From Desulfobacteraceae bacterium (GTDB taxonomy: Bacteria > Desulfobacterota > Desulfobacteria > Desulfobacterales > Desulfococcaceae), in NCBI GenBank assembly GCA_011390755.1, contig JAABRU010000068.1:1-33967 (forward strand): a stretch of DNA of 33,967 nucleotides, in the 5' to 3' direction. Shown piece after piece: positions 22,825 to 31,029 of the stretch. Position 1 is the stretch's first letter. Every line of letters starts with the position of its first letter. The position numbers and the translations under genes were made by a program. Under the pieces are notes generated by a model. That model made no database searches and was not told the DNA's origin. It saw only the letters and a program-made list of their open reading frames with translations.

Positions 22825-24849
22825 ATGCGGCGGCGGCATAAAAACAGGAAGGAACATATTAGCGGAAAAGCATTTTTGAAAATTTCACTCCGAAAAAATA
22901 ATAAAAAAAAACCGCAGTCGGCATTCCGGAGTATCCGCTGGAAACTGACAGGCATAATCAGTCTGATTCTCATTGCGGTGGTGTCTCTGCTGACCTGGAT
23001 GCACATCAGTGTACAGAAAAAAATGATGGAGGAAGAACTCCGGAAACGTTCGGTAATAATGAAACAGTTTATGACAGAACAGGGGAAAAGTTTTGCCGTA
23101 AATCTGGGCATACAGGTGGAAAAAGACATTGCCGCCTATAATTTTTCGGGGGTAACAGAATCGGTGACTGAAGGGGTGAAAAAATATAAAGATATTAAAT
23201 ATGCTGTACTGATTTCCGCCTCCGGCACTGTTTTTGTTCATACCCTGTATCCTGATTATATCCGGAAAACCCTGACGGATCAGAGAAATCTGAAAGCCCT
23301 GAATCAGCACAGAATGGCGGTATTTGAATATCCGGAAAAAGAGGGATTGGTAACGGAAATTGTTGTCCCTGTTCAGATCAGTACAGAACCCTGGGGATGT
23401 TTACGCGTTGTTTATACGCAGAATTATCTGAACGCGGAAATCCGCTATTCTGAAAAACAGATCGCGGGAACCATCCGCACAATGGTGATGCGAAGTCTGC
23501 TGACATCCTGCGCGCTGATTTTCATCTGTTTTCTGGGAATCTTTCTTTTTTCCCGGCAGTTTACCACCCCTCTGCGCCGCCTGACGGCCTCGGCCCGCCG
23601 AATCTCCAACGGTGACTTTTCCCTCACAGAGCAGATTGCCGTCCCTACCAAAGATGAAGTCGGTATGCTGGCGGATGCTTTCAGGGATATGACCCTTAAA
23701 CTGGAGGCATCCTATCAGAAACTGGCCGAATACAACCAGACCCTGGAACAGAGAGTCACTGACAGAACCATAGAACTCCGGCATAAAAATGCTGCCCTGT
23801 CCCAGGTAAACAGAAAACTGGAACAGACCCTGAAAAAACTGCAGGAAAGCCAGACCCAGCTGATTCAGTCGGAAAAAATGGCCGCCCTGGGACAGCTGAT
23901 CGCAGGAATTGCCCATGAAATCAATAATCCCCTGGGAGTGGTGCGCGGGGCAGCCCAGAATATTTTTCTGGCGCTGGATGCTTCATTTTCCGGACTTCCC
24001 CTTATTTTCCAGCATCTTCCCGATGAACTGCATCCCTGTCTGTCCGGACTGCTTCAGCAGATTATCGGGAAAGAAAAAAACTTTTCGACCAGAGAAAGCC
24101 GGAAAATGCGCCGGGCAATGACAGCGCATCTGAAAAAAAACGGTATTGCACAGGCCGAAGTTCTGTCAGAAATGATGACGGATATGGGGTTGTCAAATAT
24201 AGAAATAAGTTATATGCCCCTGCTGCGATGGCAGGGTGCGGCAGATGTACTCAAAACCCTGTATTCCATTTACAGTCTCAAAGAAGACGGTCAGAATATT
24301 CTGACGGCAGTGGAAAGGGCTTCCAAAATTGTCTTTGCCCTGAAGAAATATTCCCATCATGATCCCAAAGGCAGAAAAATCCTCACGGATATTCCGGACT
24401 GCATTGAAACCGTGCTGACACTTTATCATAACCGGATCCGCCATGGCATTGAAATCATACGGCATTATGAAGACGTGCCGCAGATTTTCTGCTACCGGGA
24501 TGAGCTGAACCAGGTATGGACCAATCTGATTCACAATGCTCTCCAGGCCATGGTATACAAAGGCAGTCTGGAAATCCGGGTTTCGGGCGGAAAGGATTTT
24601 CTGCTGATTTCCATAGCAGATGACGGGGAAGGCATCCCGCCCGAAATTCAGGAAAAAGTATTTGAACCCTTTTTCACCACAAAGAATATCGGAGAAGGCA
24701 GCGGGCTTGGTCTGGACATTTGCAGAAAAATTATACAGAAGCATCAGGGAAATATTCAGTTTGAAAGTCAGCCCGGAAAAACCGTTTTTACAGTATGGCT
24801 GCCCATGATAAATGAAGAAAGGGAACAAAAGGGGAATGGGCATGTATAA
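22825..24849 (+). CDS. Membrane sensor histidine kinase with HAMP and an insert in the DHp region
   Basis: A 674-aa kinase. It has a basic N-terminus, TM1 about 41-60, a periplasmic sensor of ~160 residues (sCache/PAS-like, AVLISASGTVFVHTLYP), TM2 about 222-243, HAMP 244-296 and a coiled coil. HisKA carries H364 in GIAHEINNPLGVVRG. The HATPase has DELNQVWTNLIHNALQAM, DDGEGIPPEIQEKVFEPFF and GSGLGLDIC. Between the two DHp helices lies an unusual insert of ~100 residues (about 385-490) rich in helices. No response regulator gene is adjacent. The start at 22825 has only a distant GAGG, while GGAAGGAACAT just precedes an in-frame ATT at 22858, so the true start is uncertain. A palindromic repeat ends directly upstream. 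Confidence 0.9.
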   Translation: MRRRHKNRKEHISGKAFLKISLRKNNKKKPQSAFRSIRWKLTGIISLILIAVVSLLTWMHISVQKKMMEEELRKRSVIMKQFMTEQGKSFAVNLGIQVEKDIAAYNFSGVTESVTEGVKKYKDIKYAVLISASGTVFVHTLYPDYIRKTLTDQRNLKALNQHRMAVFEYPEKEGLVTEIVVPVQISTEPWGCLRVVYTQNYLNAEIRYSEKQIAGTIRTMVMRSLLTSCALIFICFLGIFLFSRQFTTPLRRLTASARRISNGDFSLTEQIAVPTKDEVGMLADAFRDMTLKLEASYQKLAEYNQTLEQRVTDRTIELRHKNAALSQVNRKLEQTLKKLQESQTQLIQSEKMAALGQLIAGIAHEINNPLGVVRGAAQNIFLALDASFSGLPLIFQHLPDELHPCLSGLLQQIIGKEKNFSTRESRKMRRAMTAHLKKNGIAQAEVLSEMMTDMGLSNIEISYMPLLRWQGAADVLKTLYSIYSLKEDGQNILTAVERASKIVFALKKYSHHDPKGRKILTDIPDCIETVLTLYHNRIRHGIEIIRHYEDVPQIFCYRDELNQVWTNLIHNALQAMVYKGSLEIRVSGGKDFLLISIADDGEGIPPEIQEKVFEPFFTTKNIGEGSGLGLDICRKIIQKHQGNIQFESQPGKTVFTVWLPMINEEREQKGNGHV

Positions 24850-25109
24850 CCCACATTTCGCTCTTTGCGATCCAGCAATCTGAATTTATTGAATCCGATT
24901 CTTTGGGTATGCAAAAAATTCTGGAAAATTCAGTTTAATTTTCAAAGTGTTGCAAAGACAAGCGAAATGCAGGGTATAAATAAAAGAGATGATTTTTTTG
25001 TCTGCTGCTTTTTTCTGTGCTTATATCCCGGACCGGCTCCCCTCATTTATATTTTTCTGAAAATTCATTGACATAATCCCAATGTCATCATATGAAACAG
25101 AAAACAGCA
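24850..25109. other. Noncoding spacer after the histidine kinase
   Basis: No credible gene occurs between the kinase stop and repeat element C. Frames at 24865-25071 and on the other strand lack Shine-Dalgarno signals and protein-like composition. Confidence 0.4.
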
Positions 25110-25243
25110 TGGTAGTGGGGCAAATCCCCTGATTTTTCTGTAAGGGCGTACTGCATACGCCCCCGGACACCCCGCTGACGGGCGTATGCAATAGGCCCTT
25201 ACAGTGGGAAATCCCATTCATCAACGGATTTGACCCGCTACCA
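25110..25243. repeat. Element C with terminal inverted repeats, intact copy
   Basis: 134 bases bounded by TGGTAGTGGGGCAAATCC and GGATTTGACCCGCTACCA, inverted repeats of 18 bp with two mismatches. The interior has a second inverted pair, TAAGGGCGTACTGCATACGC and GCGTATGCAATAGGCCCTTA. The architecture is MITE-like, with no ORF. Interrupted and partial copies lie at 27802-28194 and 29780-29837. Confidence 0.85.
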
Positions 25244-25438
25244 AACAGCATCTGTCCGGTTTTGCAGAACTTTCGGAAAAGAATTCCGGGAAGGTCTGGG
25301 CATGGGCGCGGTCGCAGCAGGGCGGGGACAGTACCCGAAACCGATCTCCGGCCGGTAACGCACCCGGATAATTTTCTGAAAGTCTGTATACGGAAAGCAG
25401 GGGATGCCTTGAATAAAATATTCGGAGATAAAAAAACA

Positions 25439-26899
25439 ATGTCAGAACATTTGGAAAATGAAAACGGCCAGAGCTTTGCCGAACTTTTTGCATCTTACGA
25501 TACCGGCATGAAAGATGATTTGCAGATAGGAGATAAAGTCAAAGGCGAGATTATCTCCATCGGCAGGGATACCGTATTTGTTAACACAGGCACCAAAATT
25601 GACGGGGCCGCGGACAAAAACGAATTGCTGGATGAAAACGGAGAACTGCCTTTTCAGACAGGAGACTCCCTGGAACTTTATGTTGTTGCAATGGATGAAA
25701 ATGAAATCCGGCTGTCCAAAGCCCTTTCCGGAGTCGGCGGACTGAATCTGCTGATGGACGCGTTTGAAAATAAACTGCCGGTGGAAGGGAAAATCAAAGG
25801 GCAGTGCAAAGGCGGTTTTGAAATCGAAATCATGAAACGCCGCGCGTTCTGTCCCATCAGTCAGGTGGATGTGAAATATGTGGAAAATCCCGAAGAATAT
25901 GTGGGGGCAGTTCATCACTTTCTGATTACCCGGTTGGAAGAAAAAGGCAAAAATATTGTTGTATCCCGGCGGCAGTTACTGGAAGAGGATCTGCAGAAAA
26001 GCAGGGCCGAATTTATGGAAAATGTAAATACCGGTGATATTGCGGAGGGACGGGTCACCCATCTGGCCCCCTTTGGCGCGTTTGTGGAACTTTTCCCCGG
26101 TGTGGAAGGCATGGTGCATATTTCCGAACTGAGCTGGTCCCGCGTGGAAAAAACCGAAGATGCGGTGCAGCCGGATGATGCGGTCAAAGTAAAAATTCTG
26201 CGCATGGAACCCGGCAAAAAAGAAGGGGAACTGAAAATTTCTCTTTCCATAAAACAGGCCGGCACTGATCCCTGGGAACAGGCCGATCATCTCTTCAAAC
26301 CCGGGGATAAGATAAAAGGGAAAGTGACCCGTCTGGCCCCCTTCGGCGCGTTTGTGGAAATTGAACCGGGACTGGAAGGTCTGGTGCATATCAGTGAAAT
26401 GAGCTATGCCAGACGGATAAACCGCCCTGAAGATGTGGTCAGCGAAGGGGAAACCGTGGATGTGATGGTCAAAGAAATTGACATGGAGAAAAAGCGGATT
26501 TCCCTAAGCATCAAAGACGCGGCAGGTGATCCCTGGATCGGTATCACAGAGCGTTATGCTGCCGGTCAGCAAATGCAGGGAACTTTGGAAAAAAAGGAAA
26601 AATTCGGATATTTTATTTCCCTGGAACCGGGTATCACCGGGCTGATGCCCAAATCAAAAATCAGTGAATCCGGCAAAAAAGATGAAATTGCCAATCTGAA
26701 AATCGGAGATACACTGCGGGTGACCATTGCGGAAATTCAGGAAGATGCCCGCAGAATCAGCCTTAGCCCCGAAGGCGGCAGGGTTTCGGAAAAAACAGAT
26801 GCGGCCGGAGACTGGCGGAAATTTTCAGGAAACAGTCAGAATACCTCCCTGGGATCTCTGGGAGAAAAACTGCGGAAAGCCATGGAGCAGAAAAAATAA
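25439..26899 (+). CDS. Multi-S1-domain RNA-binding protein (ribosomal protein S1-like)
   Basis: A 486-aa protein with about five S1 OB-fold repeats. They begin near GDKVKGEIISIGRDTVFVN (~residue 27), VEGKIKGQCKGGFEIEIM (~115), GDIAEGRVTHLAPFGAFVEL (~200), GDKIKGKVTRLAPFGAFVEI (~288) and GQQMQGTLEKKEKFGYFISL (~375). Repeats 3 and 4 are the best conserved, with the typical GxVxxLAPFGAFVE and EGLVHISEMS. Repeats 1, 2 and 5 are degenerate. S1 proteins bind single-stranded mRNA at the ribosome, but this one is shorter than the usual six-domain S1 and may be a paralogue. The start at 25439 has GGAG about 10 bases upstream; a longer frame from 25262 lies in element-adjacent DNA and looks non-protein-like. 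Confidence 0.85.
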   Translation: MSEHLENENGQSFAELFASYDTGMKDDLQIGDKVKGEIISIGRDTVFVNTGTKIDGAADKNELLDENGELPFQTGDSLELYVVAMDENEIRLSKALSGVGGLNLLMDAFENKLPVEGKIKGQCKGGFEIEIMKRRAFCPISQVDVKYVENPEEYVGAVHHFLITRLEEKGKNIVVSRRQLLEEDLQKSRAEFMENVNTGDIAEGRVTHLAPFGAFVELFPGVEGMVHISELSWSRVEKTEDAVQPDDAVKVKILRMEPGKKEGELKISLSIKQAGTDPWEQADHLFKPGDKIKGKVTRLAPFGAFVEIEPGLEGLVHISEMSYARRINRPEDVVSEGETVDVMVKEIDMEKKRISLSIKDAAGDPWIGITERYAAGQQMQGTLEKKEKFGYFISLEPGITGLMPKSKISESGKKDEIANLKIGDTLRVTIAEIQEDARRISLSPEGGRVSEKTDAAGDWRKFSGNSQNTSLGSLGEKLRKAMEQKK

Positions 26900-27034
26900 A
26901 TCCGGCAGGACTTACGCAGTTGAATTTTAACTGTTTGAATTTACTATGCATGTCAAAAAATCACAGTCAATAAAAACTGTGTCTTATGTTTCAACCGCGT
27001 AACTTCTGTTCGGATAAAAATATCAGCATATATA

Positions 27035-27067
27035 CAGGGGCGGTCTGCCGACCGCCCCTGCTGTTTT
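27035..27067. terminator. Strong rho-independent terminator, probably bidirectional
   Basis: A perfect stem CAGGGGCGGTC/GACCGCCCCTG with a 4-base loop is followed on the plus strand by GCTGTTTTT. On the minus strand ATATTTTTAT follows after ~13 bases. It lies between the convergent S1 and DUF4389 genes. Confidence 0.75.
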
Positions 27068-27080
27068 TCGGGATACGACC

Positions 27081-27168
27081 TCAGGATTCGCTTTGTGATC
27101 CGGTATAATGACCTTAGTGCTCACTGGCAACTGTTCAGGATTCGTTTTTGTGATCCGGTATAATGGCC
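27081..27168. repeat. Direct duplication of a gene 3' end
   Basis: TCAGGATTCGCTTTGTGATC, continuing CGGTATAATGACCT (27081-27114), is repeated with four changes at 27135-27168. The second copy is the last 11 codons and stop of the DUF4389 gene. Confidence 0.75.
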
Positions 27169-27629
27169 TCCTGCACATCATTATCTGAATCTGATTTTTC
27201 TGATGTCTGCGCAGATGCCGCAGCTTTGTCTTCGGATTTCTGCGTATCCGCTTTTCCGCTGTCCGCGGCAGGCGGTTCTTCCGGCAGTTCCACAGACAGA
27301 TCCACTTCTTCGGGATCTTCGATTTCTTTCGGGAATTTACTAAAGGGATAGGGGGCGGCAGTTTCATTCAGCGATATATAACGGAGAATTTTATAAGTAT
27401 ATACAATGATTTTATGGGACAGTCCTTTAATGGCCCCGCTCTGCCGGGTTGTGATAAAAAGCCAAATGTACTGGAAAAAAATCAGAAAGAGAATAAAAAT
27501 ATTCGCGATGCCCCATATTGCTGTAAACAGAAAGGCAAAAAGAAAACGGACGGCAATTTTTTTCCGCACAAGCACAGCTCTCAGCAGGGCTTTCACCATC
27601 GCTGAAAGTATTTCTTTCACTTTGTTCAT
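27135..27629 (-). CDS. DUF4389 membrane protein
   Basis: A 164-aa protein. Residues ~20-60 form hydrophobic membrane segments (FLFAFLFTAIWGIANIFILF), followed by FFQYIWLFITTRQSGAIKGL and HKIIVYTYKILRYISLNE, the pattern of DUF4389. The C-terminal ~70 residues are a highly charged, low-complexity tail (Glu, Ala, Ser, Asp), probably cytoplasmic. The ATG at 27629 has GGAG 8 bases upstream, while the alternative ATG at 27635 is too close to it. The gene converges with the S1 gene, shares a bidirectional terminator with it, and its 3' end is duplicated just downstream. Function unknown. Confidence 0.8.
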   Translation of the reverse strand: MNKVKEILSAMVKALLRAVLVRKKIAVRFLFAFLFTAIWGIANIFILFLIFFQYIWLFITTRQSGAIKGLSHKIIVYTYKILRYISLNETAAPYPFSKFPKEIEDPEEVDLSVELPEEPPAADSGKADTQKSEDKAAASAQTSEKSDSDNDVQEAIIPDHKNES

Positions 27630-27893
27630 AATCATATCTCCTTTTCATTATGTATGAATTAAACCCCTGTTTTCAAGAATAGCAGATTCTTTTCATCAGG
27701 TCAATGATTCTGATGGCAGATTCAGTAAAGAATCAGAAGTTTTCCGGTATAAAGACTTCCGAAGTTTCGGAACCTGCGGAAGTTTGGATGGAAGAATTTT
27801 TGATAATGGGTCAATCCGCTGATGAACCGGATTTGTTCCTCACTGTAAGGGCGTATTGCATACGCCCGCCCTGAGCGCCCTCCCCCCATATCC

Positions 27894-28022
27894 CAATGCT
27901 GCTGCCTTTTAAGGCACTCAGCAAAAAATAACTGCCCCGTTTCATCTGATTGGGGGACGGAATGCACAGTTTCTGTTTATCCGCAGAATATTTCCGGAGG
28001 ATTTATTTCTTACCGGGTCCCT
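27894..28022 (+). repeat. Dispersed repeat element D, copy 2
   Basis: Almost identical to 19941-20069 (CACTCAGCAAAAAATAACTG, continuing CCCCGTTTCATCTGATT, to the shared end ACCGGGTCCCT). A few changes separate the copies, so the duplication is fairly recent. Confidence 0.85.
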
Positions 28023-28119
28023 AAGGTCGGAGGAGTGTCAGACTTACAGTCCGACATGCCGAAATTGTTTAGAAAAATATCTGCCAAACTGTAAGTTTGG
28101 CATTCCGGTTTTTCTTAAG
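28023..28119. repeat. Element A, copy 1
   Basis: 97 bases from AAGGTCGGAGGAGTGTCAGA to CATTCCGGTTTTTCTTAAG, with inner inverted parts. The copy at 29057-29153 has the same length, with scattered changes. Confidence 0.8.
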
Positions 28120-28198
28120 GCAGCAACATTGCCCCTGTCCGGGACGTATGCAGCGCCCTTACGGCAAAAATCAAGGGATTTGCCCCGCTGACCGATAA

Positions 28199-28759
28199 TT
28201 ATCCGGAAAACTGTACGCATTTTTGTTCCAGTGTATAGTGTGCCAGCAGACTGTCCTTCCAGTAATCATTTTCCGGATCTTTGAAAAAGGCCTGAAACAG
28301 TGCCAGACTTTCCTGCCGCAGAATGCCGGGCCGGACTGCAATAGGGCTGTCCCGGTACAGCGGGGGAAGACGGGAAAGATCACAGGATGTCCCGCCGCCC
28401 ATTGCATCCTCATAGGCATAGACAATTCTGCCAATGCCGCTGATAAGGGCCGCTCCGTAGCACATAAGGCAGGGTTCCATTGTGCAGTAAAGGGAAACCC
28501 CGCTTTTGTCTGTATCCGGATATTCTTCTTCCATACGGCGCAGGGCAATCATTTCCGCATGACCGGTTTCATTTTTGCCGCCCCGGGCCGTTCCCTGCCG
28601 GGAACCGGAACTGATTATCCGTCCTTGCGATACCAGCACGCAGCCCACAGGAAATTCTTTCCGATCCAGTGCCTTCCGGGCTTCCTCCACTGCCTTTTTC
28701 ATGAAAAACATATCCGCATCTTCATACATGCTTTTCTGCGCATCTGCAGTTTTTTGCAT
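28199..28759 (-). CDS. TadA-like nucleoside/tRNA deaminase
   Basis: A 186-aa cytidine-deaminase-fold protein with the complete zinc and catalytic set: H67-A-E69 in NETGHAEMIALR, and C97-x2-C100 in YCTMEPCLMC. FPVGCVLVSQG is the usual beta strand before it. Zinc is held by H67, C97 and C100, and E69 is the proton shuttle. The C-terminal ~70 residues (PPLYRDSPIAVRPGILRQES) differ from E. coli TadA, so the substrate could be a free nucleoside or base rather than tRNA(Arg). The gene stands alone between repeat clusters; its stop lies only 5 bases from the end of element C copy 2. No strong Shine-Dalgarno is seen before the ATG at 28759. Confidence 0.85.
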   Translation of the reverse strand: MQKTADAQKSMYEDADMFFMKKAVEEARKALDRKEFPVGCVLVSQGRIISSGSRQGTARGGKNETGHAEMIALRRMEEEYPDTDKSGVSLYCTMEPCLMCYGAALISGIGRIVYAYEDAMGGGTSCDLSRLPPLYRDSPIAVRPGILRQESLALFQAFFKDPENDYWKDSLLAHYTLEQKCVQFSG

Positions 28760-28820
28760 TTTTTGCCCCTTATCTTTATCTTTTCTTTTAAAAAAATGTC
28801 TTTCTGTTCAGCGAGACAAA

Positions 28821-28989
28821 TTCAGTAGATCGAAAAGTTTTCCGCAGACCGGTTTCAGAACTGTTCCCGGAGTGCAAAAATTGTATTTTTGCATGAATGC
28901 CCGGCAGAAAACGCTCCGTTTTACCCCCCTGTTCAGCGGTGCAAAAATGCAATTTTTGCACTCCTCCGAAAAGTTTTCGATCTACTGAA
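28821..28989. repeat. 169-bp palindromic element with inner palindromes
   Basis: The outer ends TTCAGTAGATCGAAAAGTTT and AAACTTTTCGATCTACTGAA (read inverted) are perfect inverted repeats. Inside are GTGCAAAAATTGTATTTTTGCA and GTGCAAAAATGCAATTTTTGCA, each itself a palindrome. MITE-like, one copy in the window. Confidence 0.8.
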
Positions 28990-29008
28990 ATTTGTAAAAA
29001 CAGTCCCA

Positions 29009-29056
29009 ATGCCGTTTCCTTAAAGACTCCCCTCCCTCAGGCAATACTGTTGACGC
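29009..29056 (+). repeat. Element E family fragment
   Basis: AATGCCGTTTCCTTAAAGAC, followed by TCCCCTCCCTCAGGC, as at 18700 and 19905. It abuts element A copy 2. Confidence 0.5.
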
Positions 29057-29153
29057 AAGGTCGGAGGAGTGCCGAACTGAAAGTTTGGCAGGCTGAAATT
29101 ATTCAGAAAAAGACGTGCTAAACTGTAAGTTCAGCACTCCGGTTTTTCTTAAG
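29057..29153. repeat. Element A, copy 2
   Basis: AAGGTCGGAGGAGTGCCGAA to CACTCCGGTTTTTCTTAAG, matching 28023-28119. Part of its core also resembles the short hairpin at 6825-6848 (GTGCCAAACTTTCAGTTCGG). Confidence 0.8.
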
Positions 29154-29156
29154 AGT

Positions 29157-29238
29157 CTATCCGAAAACCTGTTTCCCGATGTTCGGAACTCCTGTTTTTA
29201 CCGGGTTTAAAAACCGGTTTCAAAGGTTTTCGGATAGG
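29157..29238. repeat. Palindromic element B, copy 2
   Basis: Bounded by CTATCCGAAAACCTG and AGGTTTTCGGATAG, same layout and near-identical ends to 21525-21608. It lies 3 bases after element A. Confidence 0.85.
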
Positions 29239-29304
29239 TTCTAAGTCAACAGCATTGCCCGCCGGGGGAGGAGGATTTTCTGCGTAAGGAAACGGCATTG
29301 ACTG

Positions 29305-29377
29305 TTTCGGAGCAGAATATCCGAATGCCGGGTTACGCTTCGCTAACCCGACCTGCAGTTTTAAATGAAACAGAGCA
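29305..29377 (+). repeat. Dispersed repeat element H, copy 2
   Basis: TTTCGGAGCAGAATATCCGA to ATGAAACAGAGCA, matching 21881-21953. It is followed after 6 bases by element F. Confidence 0.8.
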
Positions 29378-29383
29378 CTGTTT

Positions 29384-29552
29384 ATATACTGATCCAATTT
29401 TGGTTTTTTATGGCACATAAATTGCTTAAATCCGAAAGCATACCTTATACTGACCTGTTTTGGCAGATTTCCGAACCGGAAACGGCCTTTTTTCTAAAGT
29501 CCGGAGTGAAGACAAAAATCATGCCCGAAAAAACCAAAATTGGATCAGTATA
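29384..29552. repeat. Element F with 24-bp terminal inverted repeats
   Basis: Left end TATACTGATCCAATTTTGGT and right end ACCAAAATTGGATCAGTATA are exact inverted repeats, and pairing continues with TTTT/AAAA. The 120-base interior holds no gene. MITE-like. Confidence 0.85.
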
Positions 29553-29970
29553 GCAAAAAGCATCTTTTATTTCAAAAATAAAAAAACGGACAAAATTCTT
29601 TTGTAATTCCGGTTGTCGTGATTGTAAAAATGAGGTATTGAAGAAATACCCGTTATCCTCTGATTCAGGCACAGAGACGGGGAGCATCCGGGGTCTATTA
29701 CACGACGTTGAAAGTTCGTCCCCCCGTAGTGCTTTGTCAGCATTAAAATGACGGGTATGCAGTACCCTGAAATTTCGCAGGGGCGTATTGCATACGCCCT
29801 TCATACGGCAGAACCGGGGCGTATGCAATACGCCCCCCACCGTTCCGGAGATGTTCCGCATAACCGTAAACGTAACTTTGACAAAACACTGGGCACCGGC
29901 AGGAATAATGCAACCCGTCATTATAAAAAATTGACAAAGCACCATGGATTTCACATAAGGAAAAAAACTG
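29553..29970. repeat. Gene-free stretch holding a partial element C core
   Basis: Bases 29780-29837 carry GGGGCGTATTGCATACGCCC and its inverted partner GGGGCGTATGCAATACGCCC, the core of element C without its outer ends. The rest shows no credible gene; the rfbB promoter is expected near 29840-29950. Confidence 0.55.
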
Positions 29971-31023
29971 ATGGAAAATATTCTGGTAACAGGCGGCTGC
30001 GGTTTTATCGGGGCCAATTTTATCCGCGGAATACTGGCGGAAGATGATTTTCAGGGGCGGATTATCAATGCGGACAGCCTGACATATGCGGGCAACCCCG
30101 AAAGTCTGGCAGATATTGCGGAAATTTATGCGGATTGCTACCATTTTGTGCGCGCGGATATTTGCGATATAAAAGCTATGGAAAACATTATCCGGGAATA
30201 CGGCATTGATACAATCTGCCATTTTGCGGCAGAATCCCATGTGGACAGGTCCATTGCCGGGCCGGATGCCTTTATTCAGACCAATATTGTGGGCACTTTC
30301 CGCCTGCTGGAACTTTGCAGAAAATATGCAAATCAGTTAAAACGTTTTCACCATGTCAGTACCGATGAGGTTTACGGCAGTCTCGGTGCCCAGGGTCTTT
30401 TCCGGGAAGACAGCCCCTATGATCCCAGCAGTCCCTATTCCGCGTCCAAAGCGGCCTCCGACCATCTGGTCCGTGCCTATCATACAACCTACGGCATCCC
30501 GGTTACCATCTCCAACTGTTCCAATAATTACGGCCCTTATCAGTTTCCGGAAAAACTCATTCCCCTGATGATACTCAACGCGCTGGAAGAAAAGTCCCTT
30601 CCGGTTTATGGGCAGGGACTCAATGTGCGGGACTGGCTGTATGTAACAGATCACTGCCGTGCCATCCGGATGATTATGGAAAAGGGCAGCAGCGGGGAAA
30701 CCTATAATGTGGGCGGGCACTGCGAAAAACAGAACCTGGAAGTCGTGCAGACTGTCTGCGATCTGCTGGATGAAATCAAAGCCCCGGAAACAGTAGTCCG
30801 TCGGCGGGAGCTGATAACTTTTGTCAAAGATCGCCCCGGTCATGATCTGCGCTATGCCATTGACTGTTCAAAAATAGAAAGGGAACTGGACTGGCATCCG
30901 GCAGAATCCTTTGAAAGCGGTATCCGTAAAACCCTTGCATGGTATATGGAAAATACAGAATGGGTTCACCGGGTCCGCTCCGGCGAATATCTTTCCTGGA
31001 TCCGTCAGCATTACAGTGCATAA
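29971..31023 (+). CDS. rfbB: dTDP-glucose 4,6-dehydratase
   Basis: A 350-aa short-chain dehydrogenase of the RmlB group, converting dTDP-glucose to dTDP-4-keto-6-deoxyglucose for rhamnose and related surface sugars in the cytoplasm. It shows the NAD-binding [16 protein letters not shown] at the N-terminus, [22 protein letters not shown], the [11 protein letters not shown] catalytic motif (Y-x3-K) and [16 protein letters not shown]. The C-terminal YVTDHCRAI and [11 protein letters not shown] are typical. Length is normal for the family. AAGGAA lies about 10 bases before the ATG. No other rfb/rml genes are next to it; instead a hybrid histidine kinase follows after 6 bases, an unusual partner. 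Confidence 0.94.
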   Translation: MENILVTGGCGFIGANFIRGILAEDDFQGRIINADSLTYAGNPESLADIAEIYADCYHFVRADICDIKAMENIIREYGIDTICHFAAESHVDRSIAGPDAFIQTNIVGTFRLLELCRKYANQLKRFHHVSTDEVYGSLGAQGLFREDSPYDPSSPYSASKAASDHLVRAYHTTYGIPVTISNCSNNYGPYQFPEKLIPLMILNALEEKSLPVYGQGLNVRDWLYVTDHCRAIRMIMEKGSSGETYNVGGHCEKQNLEVVQTVCDLLDEIKAPETVVRRRELITFVKDRPGHDLRYAIDCSKIERELDWHPAESFESGIRKTLAWYMENTEWVHRVRSGEYLSWIRQHYSA

Positions 31024-31029
31024 ATACTT

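Larger units (their letters stand above)
27802..28194. repeat. Element C interrupted by elements D and A
   Basis: The left end (27802-27871: GGGTCAATCCGCTGATGAAC, then TGTAAGGGCGTATTGCATAC) and the right end (28135-28194: ACGTATGCAGCGCCCTTACG, then GGATTTGCCCCGCTGACC) together equal one element C in the opposite orientation to 25110-25243. Between them lie element D (27894-28022) and element A (28023-28119). Confidence 0.75.

Noticed and set aside
27023-27367. 114-codon ORF overlapping the DUF4389 gene
   Set aside because: Shadow frame of the charged C-terminal tail and of the terminator; composition is not protein-like.
29365-29553. 62-codon ORF inside element F
   Set aside because: It reads through the inverted repeat ends of a MITE-like element and has no ribosome-binding site.
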